DNA of 64,000 nucleotides from Oscarella lobularis (lineage: Eukaryota > Porifera > Homoscleromorpha > Homosclerophorida > Oscarellidae): positions 1-64,000 of the forward strand of contig NC_089176.1 in NCBI RefSeq assembly GCF_947507565.1, written 5' to 3'. Every line of letters begins with the position of its first letter. Position 1 is the first letter of the stretch. The position numbers and the translations under genes are program-made. Positions 20,701-32,039 of the stretch are shown piece by piece. The notes beneath the pieces are model-generated. The model made no database searches. It was not told the DNA's origin and worked only from the letters and a program-made list of their open reading frames with translations.

Positions 20701-23351
20701 GCTTCAAGAACTTCTGGTCCTTTTGAATTCAAGACCGGGATGGCAGCTGCCTTTTCAACACATTACGACAGCCTATCACAAGAATTTCGGCAAGCAACTC
20801 AAAGTGAAGAATTACGGTGTTGGAAAACTTGCCGAACTTTTGGAACTTCCGACAATTGGAGCGCAAATTCAGGTGAGAATGACCCTGTGTGTGATAGATC
20901 GATCCTCTTCTCACTGTAGATATCTTAGGTTAACGGAAGTGGTTCTCAACGAGTTGTCGTCTTGCGACATCGAGAACCCTTGCATCATCTCAAACTTCAA
21001 ATCATTCACATGCTAAAGGAAGAGTTTTGCCGTCCTCGTTGTTCCGTCGACGATTTTCACACCAAATATGAAAATATGTACAAAAGAGATCTTCGTCTCA
21101 GCGATTACGGAGTGGCCGAATTCTTTCAATTATTTGACGTCATGTCTGACGTCACAGAGGTAATTAGAAAGGCGATATTTTGTTTCATTGTTTTAATATA
21201 GTGAATGTATAATAGGTTGTGACAGATACACCAGGTGGTGAGAAGATTGTTCAACTCAAGGCTCCGGGTAAGGCCAATATATGAGAGACAGTATAAAGTG
21301 TCACAATAATTCTCCTTTGCGTAGATCACTTGGCTGACGTTTCTCGTAACGTCAATGAATTATTGACAACGAAGGAACCTCCCTATTGCATCGAATTGAG
21401 CAACTTTCAAAACGAATATTCGTCAATTTACCGAGAAATCGTTCAGGCGGCAAAACACGGCTTCAGAAAGTTGTCAGATCTTCTCAACTTTTTACCGGAC
21501 GTAAAGGTAAAGTGCAATTGGCACCGCTTATTATTAAAACGGATTTTTTTATTAGATTATGGGCGAAGGGGCTTCGATGAAAGTTCAATTGAATAACAAG
21601 CTCTTGATTTTTGCTCATCTTGCCACCCAAGTGATCAAGCAGAGCCCAGAGTGTCGTCTTCCCTTCTGCCAATTCGTTCCTGCCTTTCAAAAGACCATTG
21701 GCCAGCAGTGCAAAGTGCGAGCCGAGTACGGATGCGCCAAGCTCATGGAATTGATTAAAAAAGTGCCTCAAACTCTCAAGGTACCGAAGACTTGTTTCAT
21801 TCTACTTGATTATTTATTTATTTATTTATTTATTTTCTCAGATTGTTTCATCCGACGACGGCACCGATGTCAAATACGTTGAATTGACAAAGAAACCGTC
21901 CGTTTCCGTCGTCCCAGATGCGGAAGCGCCTCCCCCCGCCGTCGCCGTTACCACGACTACGGGCACGACGACGCCAGCGAAGTCAAAGGAAGAATTTGGC
22001 GAAGAAATGCGCGATCTCTTGGGCGTTTGCGAGAAGGGGCAAGTGTCGCTCGATCGTTTTATAGGGATCTATCATCAACATTTCAAGAGACAGTTAATCG
22101 TCTCACATTATGGATACAGCAAGTTGGCAAATCTCTTCAAAGCCATACCAGAAATAGTAGAGGCGAGTTCAAAGAAGAAATAAACTCTCAGTTAGTTATG
22201 TATGTCTCAAAGGTTGAGGGAAGTGGTAAAGATGCTATAGTTAAGCTCGTGCACTTTACTCCATCATCTTCTCAAGCAGGAGCGGTTGCCGTCACCGGTA
22301 TGATAACTTAGAATTTATTTATTTATTTATTTCTTCTTTTTTAGACGACGAAAGTGATTCTGATTCGGCTGACGACGTTCAGATAGTAGGCTCTGCGTCA
22401 TCGTCATGTGACGACGAAGGAGCCAATGGCGCAGGCGAAAACGAGTCCGCCGTGGCTCGTTCTTACTCCAAACAAGCTTCACACAACTTGATGGATTTTC
22501 CAGCGACGGACATTCTCGTCGATTTTGACACGTCATCGCTTCCCATTACGACGTCATCACCGTCGTCTTTCACGTCCGCTCGCACTCTTCTTGACGATCC
22601 CGTCCCGTCGTTCATAGCAACCACTCCTCTCGTCGGCGATTCGGTTGCTATGGCTGGAAAATCGCCTTTTGACGATTTGTCCGACATTCAAATATCGACG
22701 GCGCAGGATACGGACATCAGTTGTCTTATCAATGTTCCAGCGACAACCGCCGTCGCCGCCACTCTTGTTGATAATGCTCAAGTCAACGATTCCAAAACTC
22801 GTCCGATTGCAGCAGATAATAGTGGTAGTAAGGAGGAGAGTCTTGCTGTGACGAGCAGTTGCTCTTCTCTAGATGATGACGTCAGTTTTGCTACTAAAAC
22901 TGACGTCGTCGTCGTCGTGCCGTCGTCACCGGCAACGAATCCTATAATTCAGTCGCAGTCGAATCAACGTTTGGGGTTGGTTGGACCTGTGGCGAGAATG
23001 ACTCAGATTCAAAGCTCCGGCGCCGGCGACAGCGACAGCGGACGTCCGCAAGATGCCGCCGGTACTTCTCTAATAAGTCAGCAGAATGATCCTCTTTCTG
23101 CTCTTATGGAGAAGAACGTCAAAGCTTTGGGGGGTTTGGGAGGAGGAGGAGGAGGAAAAAAGAAGCTTCAGGAAGAAGCTGCCTCTGTGGTGGTGGTAAA
23201 GAAAGAAAAAGCTCCTGAGAGTTCCGAGGAGAATCCCGTTTTGGGAGACTCGGTTGGTATCAGTTCTGATACCAAAAAAGCTCGCGGAGTTCGATTGGCA
23301 GTCAATTTTCCTTTGGCGGCAAAATCAACGAGCGGAGAAAAAGAAAATTAA
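17709..23351 (+). CDS. MARF1: MARF1-like: RRM, ZC3H11-type CCCH pair, NYN ribonuclease, RRMs, LOTUS repeats
   Basis: Many exons. An N-terminal RRM ([26 protein letters not shown]) runs into two CCCH fingers ([20 protein letters not shown]; then [19 protein letters not shown]), an Asp-rich linker and an NYN nuclease domain ([54 protein letters not shown]). Two weaker RRMs follow, separated by a Pro/Gln-rich linker, then at least six LOTUS/OST-HTH repeats with the YGxxKLxxLL signature (for example [48 protein letters not shown]). The tail is Ser/Asp-rich and ends GEKEN. MARF1 cleaves and silences mRNAs in vertebrate oocytes. The acidic DIEN and SGD-NF residues expected for catalysis are present. 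The N-terminal RRM-CCCH part is not in vertebrate MARF1 as I know it; it is joined in frame through the exon at 18174-18746. Confidence 0.9.
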
Positions 23352-23444
23352 TCGACACCGTTTTTCGCGTTTGATGTGTGCATTGTTTTGTGTTTTTTTG
23401 GCGTGCGTACGTACACGTGCTATGTGTCAATTAATATCAAGTCT

Positions 23445-24591
23445 TCAATAACGACACCTTTCCTTCGTCGAGCGAACTCCCAACGGTACAATCGATATGG
23501 AGGCGTCTCCGACGGGCGAATGAACAACATTAGCCGTGAATCGCAAATAGAAACGACGACAATGAACGGTATCCCTCAAATTGATGCACGACAACGAAGG
23601 ATTCCCTTTGTCGCCGTCAAAATTCGAAGAAAACGAAGCTGCCGTTTGTGTGGCAACAAAGAAGGGCTTCGTTTCGTCTCCAACGTCTCCAACGTTGTCG
23701 AGACGACGAGGGGGATCGGGCAAACAGTGAGCTGCAATGTGAAGAAAGTAAGCGAGACCGAGACCTCGTCCTTGAGCACGAAATTTAATGAAACTCGTTC
23801 CAACCGACTTCGTAAACGGGCCCACTTCGAAAGATTCTCTCGAGACATTCACTCGATTTGAATTCCACCCAATTTCGGTTCGAGTTCTCTTTATTGAACG
23901 TTTAGTGAGCAACGGTTCACTCACCAGGGGTTTGGCATGGTAAGTTTTTGAAACTATAACGTCACTTATTATTATGGGCAAATTTGATACTTGGCGGCGG
24001 CGGCGTCGCCTCGCTCCGACCGTTGGCAGTTTCCTCACTACTTCCGTCTCATTGGCCCCTGGGGGGACGTAAAAGGGATCACTGTTGTCGTTATACTCTG
24101 AATTGCTTGATAGGAACGTTAGAGTTGACGTAACCTTGTCCCAACCGACGTGGTTGCCTCCCACGTTTCGATAGTCGCAGTTGAACAACAAGTCTGAGAA
24201 AAACAGGCAGTCGTTTTCATCTGCATAACATTATTTAAACTAAATCGAAAAAGAAATATTTAATGGTTAGGGTTATACCTACGCAGTCTGGTGCAACGGA
24301 TCGCCATTGACTGTCATAGCACGATCGGTAGCGATCTCCACTTATTCGATACCCTTTTTGGCACGAGTACCTAGCCAAACCGCTAGCAATACGTCGACCT
24401 GATAGAGTATACGTATAACGACTGATTGAGACCGATCCCAATTGAGGCGCTGCTAGATCAGGGCATCCTAAATACAGAATAGATGTACAATTATCTTAGA
24501 GAGAGTCCAGGGTTTACGTACGTGGCCAGTAAGCAAATGTCGTCGTCACACTGACGAGGAAGAGAATTTTCGAGACGAATGAACTGCACAT
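23445..24591 (-). CDS. Secreted protein with one sushi (CCP) domain, family not recognised
   Basis: Three exons. Exon 1 (from ATG 24589-24591) encodes a signal peptide, MCSSFVSKILFLVSVTTTFA. Exon 2 (about 24470-24290) encodes a sushi domain: CPDLAAPQLGSVSIS, GLARYSCQKGYRISGDRYRS, CYDSQWRSVAPDC, with four Cys spaced as in CCP modules. Exon 3 (about 24226-23445) continues with DENDCLFFSDLLFNCDY, a run of six Arg that could be a furin-type site, and an unknown C-terminal part containing GLGLAYFLHIAAHCLPDPP. Probably extracellular; ligand unknown. A plus-strand ORF at 23376-23861 overlaps exon 3 but shows no domain. MARF1 ends 93 bp away, convergently. Confidence 0.65.
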
Positions 24592-25043
24592 CGCATGTAC
24601 GTGAGACTACTGTGCTCTACCCTCGATCAGCGAGTCACTTTTATAGTGTCAAGAGGGCGGAAGCGCGTGTGGCAGCAGCTGCTATATCTAATGAATAAGA
24701 AAATTGACAAGGTGTGCAAATGATTAGCTGTCTGTTATTCTTCCTGTATGATAAGTGATTTTGACAACTGTTAGCGCTTCTAATCACTACTGTGTTTGCT
24801 TTCTGCAGCCAATCTAGTTTGCGAGAGAGGAAGCGGTTACCGAAGTGAATTTATGTGCACCTCGTGATGGGAAAGGTCAGTCACAATGTCGCAACGTCTC
24901 TGACCTTTTTGTTTCTCCTGAGTCCTCCCTCAATATATTGTACATCTAATGCTTCTGTGGGAGGGCATCATCCTACTATGATCATGTGAGCATGATCACA
25001 AGACAGGCGCGAGAGTAGAGAGAGAGAGAGAGAGTATACCCAA
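24592..25043. promoter_or_regulatory. Divergent intergenic region between sushi-protein and GH2 genes
   Basis: A 452-bp gap between two start codons facing away from each other. A (GA)n run lies at about 25010-25034, just before the GH2 ATG. A polypyrimidine-AG followed by an open stretch (TTTCTGCAG at about 24801-24809, then codons for LVCERGSGYRSEFMCTS) looks like a possible decayed or alternative sushi-type exon on the plus strand, but it meets a stop and has no partner. Confidence 0.4.
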
Positions 25044-27956
25044 ATGCTTTCTTTTTACGCGTCCTTCTTCTTTTTCTCTCTCGTCGCTCAAAGCGATTCA
25101 ACTGACTTTTATCGCGAGGAAATCGACTTTGATTTCGCTTGGCGATTCTACTTTGGAGACATTGTATCGCCTACTAGCGGCCGCGTCGACGACGTCGTTC
25201 CGGCGCCTGCAACGCCATCGTACAACGACACCAATTGGCAATTAATCGACGCTCCTCACGATGCAATGATAGGCGGAACATTTAGTCAAGACGCCGGCGA
25301 AGAAAACGCCTATTTACCATCAAACGTCTCGTGGTATCGCAAGCACTTTAGTCTACCCGACGAATGGCAAGGAAAAACGATATGGATTTATTTTGACGGC
25401 GTTTATCGTTCGACCGACGTCTGGCTCAACGGCCTTCCCATTGCCTATCACGAGTCGGGCTACACGAGTTTTTTCGTACGACTCGATAACGTGAGTGGAA
25501 TAGCGGAGAACAATGTTATTGCTCTGCAAACGAAACCGTCGTCGGGGGAACAGTCACGATGGTACGAAGGATCGGGGCTCTATCGTCACGTGCGACTCAT
25601 TGCAACAAATCGACAACATATAATTTTTGACGGTGTCTATTGCTCTTCGAAAATTTCTGGGACGATTGAGATGCACGATTCTAATGATCCGTCCAAGGGA
25701 CTTTACGCCGATTCGTCGTCTCTCGTTCTCTCTGCTCAAATAATAAATGAAGATATGACGAGTTCCGTTGACGTCACTGTCGAATTTCGACTTTTCGACG
25801 GCGATAATCTCATTCTGACAAACTCGACAACCGTTTCTCTAGATCCGGGTGAAATCCAAACAGCAAATTCGAATTTGATTGTAACAAAAGCGGAATTGTG
25901 GAGTCTACCACGTCCCTATTTATATCGTCTCGAAACGGTCCTTTTGGGCTTTGGAGGCGTCATCGATTCAGTTAACACGACAATCGGCATGCGACTCACT
26001 CATTGGGATCCCAATCGCGGTTACTCGCTCAACAACGAACACGTTCCTTGGCGAGGATTTTCAAACGTCGAAAATTTCGCCGGTGTGGGTACAGGAATTC
26101 CCGATCGCATTCATCTTTTTCGCGCACAGCTTCTTCGCTCGATCGGCGGCAACGCGTGGCGTACGGTCAATAATCCGCCTTCTCCCGCTCTACTCGACGT
26201 TCTCGATCAAGTCGGCGTACTAGCGTGGATTGAAAACCGACATTTTGGTACCTTTTTAATTAAGAAATTTCTTAGAATGGCTCCAACCCTTACTAAAATT
26301 GTTTAGTATAGATCCTTCCTTTCCTTACTAACATGGATGACTCCGACCCTTATTAAAATTCCCTTAGCATGGCTCTGACCCTAATAAGAGTCCTTAGCAT
26401 GAATGATCCGTCTCTTACTAAAATTCCTTAGCATGGATCCGACCCTCTTTTACTAAAAGTCCTTATTATGAGTCCACTCCCTTAATTAATGCAACTGTTT
26501 CCTCTGATGTAAGGTCGATTTTTTAGAAAATAATACGCAGGCGCTTGATGACGAAGTGGATACGGTTCGACGCGATCGCAATCATCCGAGCGTCGTCGCC
26601 TGGTCAATGTGTTGGGGCGATCCTTGCAACGAACCCGATCCCGAAGGAAAAAACATTGCAAACGAATTCAAAAGCGCTATTCTTCAATACGATCCTTTTG
26701 GAACGGTGACTGCAAGCGTCGATGCCTCTTTCAATTTCTTCAACGGACTCTCTGGTGTTGTCAACGTTTTAGGATTGTCTTATCCAGACACCGGACGTTT
26801 TAATGGGCTTCATCAAAGAGTTCGATACAAGCCGGCTCTCGCTTCCGAATGTTGCCAGTGTCCGTCGTTTCGAGGCGAAGAAGTATACAGCGACGATCCA
26901 AATCATCCGCGTTTGAGCAACTTTAACGCCGATTGTCTGAACGAGACAAACGCCGTTGCAATGAGTATTGATTGGGTTTCGGGAGAAATTGCTTGGACGC
27001 TCTGCGATTACCTCGGCGAAGCCAAGCCCTTTCTCTGGCCTCAAATCAGCTCCGCAACGGGAGCTTTCGATTTAGCTGGCTTTCCTAAAGCCGCCGCCTT
27101 TTGGTATCAAGCCTGGTGGCTTTATAATGCTACTCAGACGACAGCACGTCCTCCTTCTCTATTAGATCCAAGAAACGCTGGCTCGAAATCAAAACAAATT
27201 TTCGACGACGACAATTTCATGGTTCACATTGTCGAAGGATGGCAACAAGACAACAATCGACCAACGCGTACAATTCACGTCTACACAAACGCTCCAAGCG
27301 TCGAACTCTTCGCTAACGATACATCGCAGGGCGTTCGCAATGTCACGTGGCTCGGTTGGGCTCAATGGACAAACGTGACGTTTGTAGCCGGAAATGTGAC
27401 GGCAATTGCGAGAAACGATGCCGGTGCCGTCGTCGCTCAACACACCGTCGAAACAGTTGGAAATCAAGCGTCACTCATTCTTTACGTCGACGTACCAAGC
27501 GAGGCAACCGGCACGGGAACGGCTCTTTTGCTTGACGGTCACGACGTCGGCGTTGTTCGTGCGACGATCGTCGACGGTCAGGGACGCGTCGTACATTCAG
27601 GAAAAAACATTTCGTTTTCGGTTTTCAGTGGACCGGGTCGAATTATAGGTGTCGGAAGCGGAAATCCGACGTCGCACGAACCGATGCGTGCTACGGGTAG
27701 AAATGCCTATCAAGGACTCGTTCGAGCGTTTGTTCAAGTCACCGAAGATCGTTCGTCTCCGGCGTGGCACAGGCGTCGATTGGCGCAGATCGATAAGGAA
27801 GGCAACGTTCGAACGAAAATCATACAAGGTGACGAAAGTGACGAATTTGATAATGAAATTGTTGTGCAGGCATCTGCAAGTGGATTCGGAACGGCAACAG
27901 CTGTCATTCCTTTGAGCACCGATGCTACAAAGCACGCTGTGCGAAAGAACTGGTAA
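25044..27956 (+). CDS. Secreted glycoside hydrolase family 2 protein (beta-galactosidase-like)
   Basis: Exon 1 (25044-26247) begins with a hydrophobic signal, MLSFYASFFFFSLVAQSD, then the GH2 sugar-binding domain (FAWRFYFGD, SWYRKHFSLPDEWQGKTIWI, DVWLNGLPIAYHESGYTSF, GEQSRWYEGSGLYRHVRL), an Ig-like middle domain and the start of the TIM barrel (SLNNEHVPWRG, LDQVGVLAWIENRHF). Exon 2 (from 26527) continues with RRDRNHPSVVAWS, then ASECCQC, whose Glu is the likely nucleophile, and AWTLCDYLGEAKPF. The usual W-S-x-x-N-E acid/base motif is stretched to WSMCWGDPCNE. C-terminal Ig-like domains follow. It should remove beta-linked sugars outside the cell or in lysosomes. The stop at 27954-27956 overlaps a GTAAGA donor; splicing there to about 28034 would end the protein at 28073 instead. 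A gene of nearly 1,000 codons with one clear intron is odd in this intron-dense region. Confidence 0.9.
26300..26480. repeat. Degenerate minisatellite in the GH2 intron
   Basis: The intron 26248-26526 is built from about five imperfect copies of a unit of roughly 35-40 bp containing CTTACTAAAATTCCTTAGC and ATGGATCCGACCC (clear at about 26326, 26356, 26392 and 26428). It makes this intron several times longer than its neighbours. Confidence 0.75.
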
Positions 27957-28140
27957 GAACAAGCGTTCTGCTGCTTTTTTTGTTCTGCAGAGAAGTTGCA
28001 CGTTCTTCTGCTGCATGTTTTTTTATTTTCAAGTTGTGAAGCTGCCAAGAAAACGATTATCGGTATGTCCTAATAACACACGTGATCGTAATGAGGTTTT
28101 TTTAGTGTCTTCTTTTCTACATTCAGACAGTCTAGTGAAT

Positions 28141-29285
28141 TCAATTTCTATTTTTCTCCTCCACGTATTCGATAGCAACATTCGAAAATTGCCTTCTCGC
28201 AAACGTTTCTACGTGAAGCATTTTCCGAATGCATGCTTCAATTTCATGAGCAAATCTCTCCGGTACGTGAAAGTCAAAAAGAAACGGTTTCCCGTTGGCA
28301 TACTTGTATCCCAACTTGAATTGCTCTACGGCGTGAAAAGGCAGATCTTCAGCCGTAGAGCAATAAACATCGGCAGCCCAAGTAATGAGATTAGAAAAGG
28401 AATTTTTTAAACCCGAACCGCAGCTCACAGAATTAGCAGGAGTCGCCTGACTTGTAACCCAGAAATGATCGTAATCTATACTTCCCCCAACGCCGTCTTC
28501 GTCCAAAATGAATGGCTGTGAGTGCCGTAGCACGACGCCAGATAGAAATTTGGGCTTTGCTTGCAGCACTTGCAACATTGTCTGCTGGTGCGGCGTTGCT
28601 ATGCACGATCGTTGCCCAACGACCCAGTTGTTATCCGTTTCCAAACTACGTAAACTTTCCTTTGAAAAGTTGACACAAACGTAGGCCTAAAAATTAATAT
28701 AGTAGGTTCTCATCCAGAATAGAATAGAATTCTACCGTTCGGTAGAGTTCGTTCCACGTTCCGCCGAGATAACTGTATTTTGCACGAGCACATCTTTCAG
28801 TATCGACGGCTCCGAACACGCGTTTTGATTCGCCGTGGCGGCGAGAAAAAACTTGATGCGCGAGATTAATTGAAGCCCTTGTCAACTGGGCTCCAACTCG
28901 TTGACCGCGAACAGACTCGTGAAGGCGTAGACTCCTTGCAACCATATAATTTTGCCCATGGTAGGCGTGAGCGGCGCAAAAGCCGACCTAATAAAAGGAA
29001 CACTGTACTATACTGTACCTTCGGCAAGTGTACGGAATGTTTGGCACGCAGCAATGACGTCACTACGACCGCACCGTGACGGATCGCGAGCGGAAAGCGG
29101 CGTACCAACGTCTCGTCGTGTTCGAGTCCTAGAACGACGACGTTTGCCGGATTTTGAAGCCACGAAGCGATATGCTGCGGCACTTCGTCCCTTCCGTCGT
29201 AAACGCCTTCGCATAGTCTTTGGGCCGACGATGCGTCGGCCACCGTTAGACGACGGAATTTTCTCGCCACAGCGCGTCGAATCAT
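28141..29285 (-). CDS. NAT16/HISAT-like N-acetyltransferase, copy 1
   Basis: Three exons. Exon 1 encodes MIRRAVARKFRRLTVADASS, then CEGVYDGRDEVPQHIASWL and VVVLGLEHDETL. Exon 2 (about 28982-28735) begins VGFCAAHAYHGQNYMVARSL and includes LHESVRGQRVGAQLTRASI, which resembles the GNAT acetyl-CoA binding segment (R-G-x-G-x-A type). Exon 3 includes YCSTAEDLPFHAVEQF and FDFHVPERFAHEIEACI and ends at TAA/TAG 28141-28143. The order and the phrase GVYxGxDxxPxxxxSWL resemble vertebrate NAT16, the fish version of which acetylates histidine. Substrate here is unknown. It is the most divergent of three copies. It lies convergent to the GH2 gene and upstream, on the same strand, of nothing but 200 bp of spacer. 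Confidence 0.75.
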
Positions 29286-29511
29286 TAATCTTGTGAGACT
29301 GACAATGCGACCCCGCGCGGGCTCTCAAAAGTCAAAGATACGCATGCAGACTTCAGTCAGTGGTATGCTAATGTATACGGCGGTGTGAACTAGTGTATGT
29401 ATGCTCTCGTTAGCAGTTGACCAATCAGCGATTGTGCTCTTGAACAATAAGAACGCGGTGGCAACTGATTGACGACATACAAAGAAACGTGACAAGTAAG
29501 TGGAGGTCAGT
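29286..29511. promoter_or_regulatory. Spacer between acetyltransferase copy 1 and the methyltransferase
   Basis: A 226-bp gap on the 5' side of acetyltransferase copy 1, with CCAAT (29430-29434) and ATTGG-type motifs. It must hold the promoter for copy 1 and the 3' flank of the methyltransferase. Nothing else seen. Confidence 0.4.
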
Positions 29512-30447
29512 TCACTTCAGCTGTGCATAGACAGAATAGATTTTCTTTATATCTGCGTGCTCTTTGTCGATGTTCAAGTCGATACTATCAATATCGATCG
29601 AATGAAAGCCGGATCTTTGCAGGACGTCTTTGACAACTTGCTCATTTTCAATGGTAATCGCAGGAAATTTCTTTCCCTCAATCACATAATACGTCTGTTC
29701 CAGGGCTCCGCTCACAAGAATCCAACCATTCTTTTTTACAAGCCTTCCAATATTTTTGAAGGCATTTTCATATTGTTTCAAATCCGAACAAGCAGCCTCC
29801 ACGCAAAAATGAGAAGAAACGACGTGAAAAAAATTTTCGTAACGCTCATCTTCCAACGGAAGTGAACTATGAATATTGCAAAACAACATATCGTCGACCA
29901 ACTTCTCTCTCAATTCCTTCACGCGAATCCGGGATTCTTCATACGACTTCCCCTCAAGCGATACGACCACGTGATCAAAGAAGGGTTCCCAATCGAACGC
30001 GCCCGCCTCTCCGGCGTCCCACTTCCTCACCTCTTCGCGATTCGCCTCTCCGAATTCAGCAAAGAATATTCGCTTAGCAAAGGGAACGGCGCTGATCATG
30101 TAAGCAACAACAGCTCCACCGCCAATTTCCAGGATGTTCCCTTCATTCCTTTCGAGTCGGCTCGCTTTGTAGAAGTCGTGTACGCGTTTCGTTACGAAGC
30201 TCTGCCATTGCCAGTGCTTGTCGCTCGGATCCAAGTCGCGATCGTCGTAATCGAACGGACTTGGACGATACATAGCGTCCAAATGATTTCGCGGCGTAAA
30301 ACCGGGGAAACTCGTCGTCGTTCCTCGAGCCCCCGACGATCGACGAGTAGAGAAAGCAACTGTTGGCCACGCGACGGCTGCCAGACTGAGAGGCGACGGT
30401 TGAAATCGAACAAAAGTTCGAAGAGCGTGGCCAAGTGACGACACCAT
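29512..30447 (-). CDS. NNMT/PNMT/TEMT-family small-molecule methyltransferase, single exon
   Basis: An uninterrupted 311-aa ORF. The N terminus (MVSSLGHALRTFVRF...) is hydrophobic/basic and could be a targeting or anchor sequence. The SAM-binding domain includes ILEIGGGAVVAYMISAVPFA (motif I region), GAFDWEPFFDHVVVSLEG, SSHFCVEAACSDLKQYENAF, LVKKNGWILVSGALEQTYYV and ITIENEQVVKDVLQRSGF, the pattern of the nicotinamide / phenylethanolamine / thioether N-methyltransferase family. The first glycine loop reads EIGGG rather than the commoner DIGSG. Substrate is probably an amine or N-heterocycle. It sits between acetyltransferase copies 1 and 2, same strand, 67 bp from copy 2. Being intronless suggests retroposition or transfer. 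Confidence 0.88.
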   Translation of the reverse strand: MVSSLGHALRTFVRFQPSPLSLAAVAWPTVAFSTRRSSGARGTTTSFPGFTPRNHLDAMYRPSPFDYDDRDLDPSDKHWQWQSFVTKRVHDFYKASRLERNEGNILEIGGGAVVAYMISAVPFAKRIFFAEFGEANREEVRKWDAGEAGAFDWEPFFDHVVVSLEGKSYEESRIRVKELREKLVDDMLFCNIHSSLPLEDERYENFFHVVSSHFCVEAACSDLKQYENAFKNIGRLVKKNGWILVSGALEQTYYVIEGKKFPAITIENEQVVKDVLQRSGFHSIDIDSIDLNIDKEHADIKKIYSVYAQLK

Positions 30448-30514
30448 GGAGATGATGATGACTCACGATTGATATAAAGTTTCCTATGGTCTACAGGCTT
30501 CCCTAACTAATTAT

Positions 30515-31623
30515 TTAGTGTTCGTTTTTTTTAATCATTTCTAAAACGACATTTGATCGTCCTTCCCTGACAAACGATTGAATTCCTAGGATGCGGTGCA
30601 ACTTTTCTCTGACGTCATCTGCAAATATTTCTGGCGTGTGGAAATCGAATAGAAAAGGCTCCTCCTTGGCAAAATTGTAACCCAATTTAAATTGTTCTTT
30701 GACGTGATAAATCAGATTGGGGAAAACGTCATAATTGCCACAGTAGAGATCAGCTGACCACATAATAAAATTGCTTTCTGGATTTACAAAACCGACTCCG
30801 TGGCTGAGAGAAACGCCGTCACATGCTGATTCATTGAGAAGCCAAACGCTCTTTTTATCAGCCACGCTTTCTCGAATCACTTTTTCATCAACAACGTATG
30901 GCTGCGAGTTTTGTAACATTATTCTGTATGATGATGATGATGATGCAAGTTGGTCAGCTGGTAACAAAACTTTGCTTATCTTTTTATAGTGCAATTCGCT
31001 GCTCAAAGCGTCTTTTTGTTTTATAAGCTCTGATATTTTTAGAGACTGAAGATTTTCACTTGAGATTTGGGCAGAGAAGTATGCCTGTTGAGAAATACAG
31101 TACTGGTAAGTAATAATAGATAACAAGTGATTACATACGGATCTGTAAATTTCTTTCCATTTACCAGGAATGTACGCCTTCTGACTGTACACCTCCTTCG
31201 TTTTAATTTCGGTGCTTGTCACAAGACGTTTCACTATGGGAACGTTCTCAGAGAAATGACTCAGCATTCCCTTTGCCAACATTGGACCATAGAATCTACG
31301 GTTACGATAATCAGGATGAATGCGAATGCCTTTGAAAACTGCCAATTGTTTTTCAGGATCGATATGCGCACATGATGTACCAATCTATAAAATTCAAAAA
31401 CGACTCTTCTACACTAGAGACTGAAAGTCTTTACCAATGTGTTTTCCAGCTCTAGTCCCAGTGTCACAAAGTTTTTCGCTTTTATCCACGAGCAAATATA
31501 GAGTGGAAGATAGTCGGCTCCGCCGTAGACGCCTTCGCATACTTTCCGCACTGCCGGAACGTCTGCTAAAGTAAGTAGACGAACTCTCGCCGTTGAAGCG
31601 GTCGACGCTGCTCTCGACAACAT
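30515..31623 (-). CDS. NAT16/HISAT-like N-acetyltransferase, copy 2
   Basis: Three exons. Start MLSRAASTASTARVRLLTLA at 31623; then CEGVYGGADYLPLYICSWI and FVTLGLELENTL. Exon 2 begins IGTSCAHIDPEKQ and carries the GNAT core GIRIHPDYRNRRFYGPMLA. Exon 3 includes SAQISSENLQSLKISEL, a Ser run, NESACDGVSLSHGVGF and FDFHTPEIFADDVREKL and ends MIKKNEH. An in-frame ATG further upstream at 31809 exists but the homologous copy 3 lacks that extension, so MLSR is preferred. Very similar to copy 3 in both exons and introns, so the pair is recent. Confidence 0.78.
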
Positions 31624-31760
31624 CCGTGGCCATATACCGTAGAAACAGTCAACACGGTCATGCGCAGTTCCGGGGTTAGGTACATCTACTGTAGTCACAA
31701 CTTGTGGGAGAATGAACATCACTAAATTTAGATTTGACCTTTGACCGTGGACTAATAGAG

Positions 31761-31887
31761 ATGCGTCTTCCTCGGAACGATCATCTTCTGGCGCATACAA
31801 CATCGACACAAGCGCCAGTGGCTTTGGTGGATTCTAAAGAAGCGACGGCAGCAGCGCAGACGTCGTGCAGAGTCAGCAGAACGAGAT
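31761..31887 (+). pseudogene. Relic of TRAF7 exon 1
   Basis: ATGCGTCTTCCTCGGAACGA through GCGCATACAACATCGACACA and GTGCAGAGTCAGCAGAACGA matches the first coding exon and start of intron 1 of TRAF7 (33264-33395), in the same orientation relative to the adjacent acetyltransferase. The ATG is frameshifted by a missing G, and nothing of TRAF7 follows. It marks the right end of a duplicated block. Confidence 0.85.
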
Positions 31888-32001
31888 CGACTTGGACGAT
31901 AGATACATAGCGTCCAAATGATTTCGCGGCGTAAAAGTCGTCGTCGTCGTCGTCGTTCCTTGGGCCCCGACGATCGACGAATAGAGAAAAACAACTGTTG
32001 G
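31888..32001 (-). pseudogene. Relic of the NNMT-family methyltransferase N-terminal region
   Basis: ACATAGCGTCCAAATGATTT, CGCGGCGTAAAA, CCCCGACGATCGACGA and CAACTGTTGG match 30270-30363, the N-terminal codons of the intact methyltransferase, in the same orientation and at the same position relative to its acetyltransferase neighbour (39 bp here versus 67 bp). It is frameshifted by a CGT expansion and lacks the catalytic domain, so it is dead. Confidence 0.85.
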
Positions 32002-32039
32002 ACAGTACAGTACAAAAAATGTAGTATCCGTTTTTTTTC

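Noticed and set aside
23376-23861. Plus-strand 161-codon ORF opposite the sushi-protein gene
   Set aside because: The minus-strand exon has a longer open frame, proper splicing and a signal peptide; the plus ORF has no recognisable domain.
27922-28410. Plus-strand 162-codon ORF after GH2
   Set aside because: It runs into the antisense of acetyltransferase copy 1 exon 3 and has no domain. A short spliced GH2 tail ending at 28073 remains possible.
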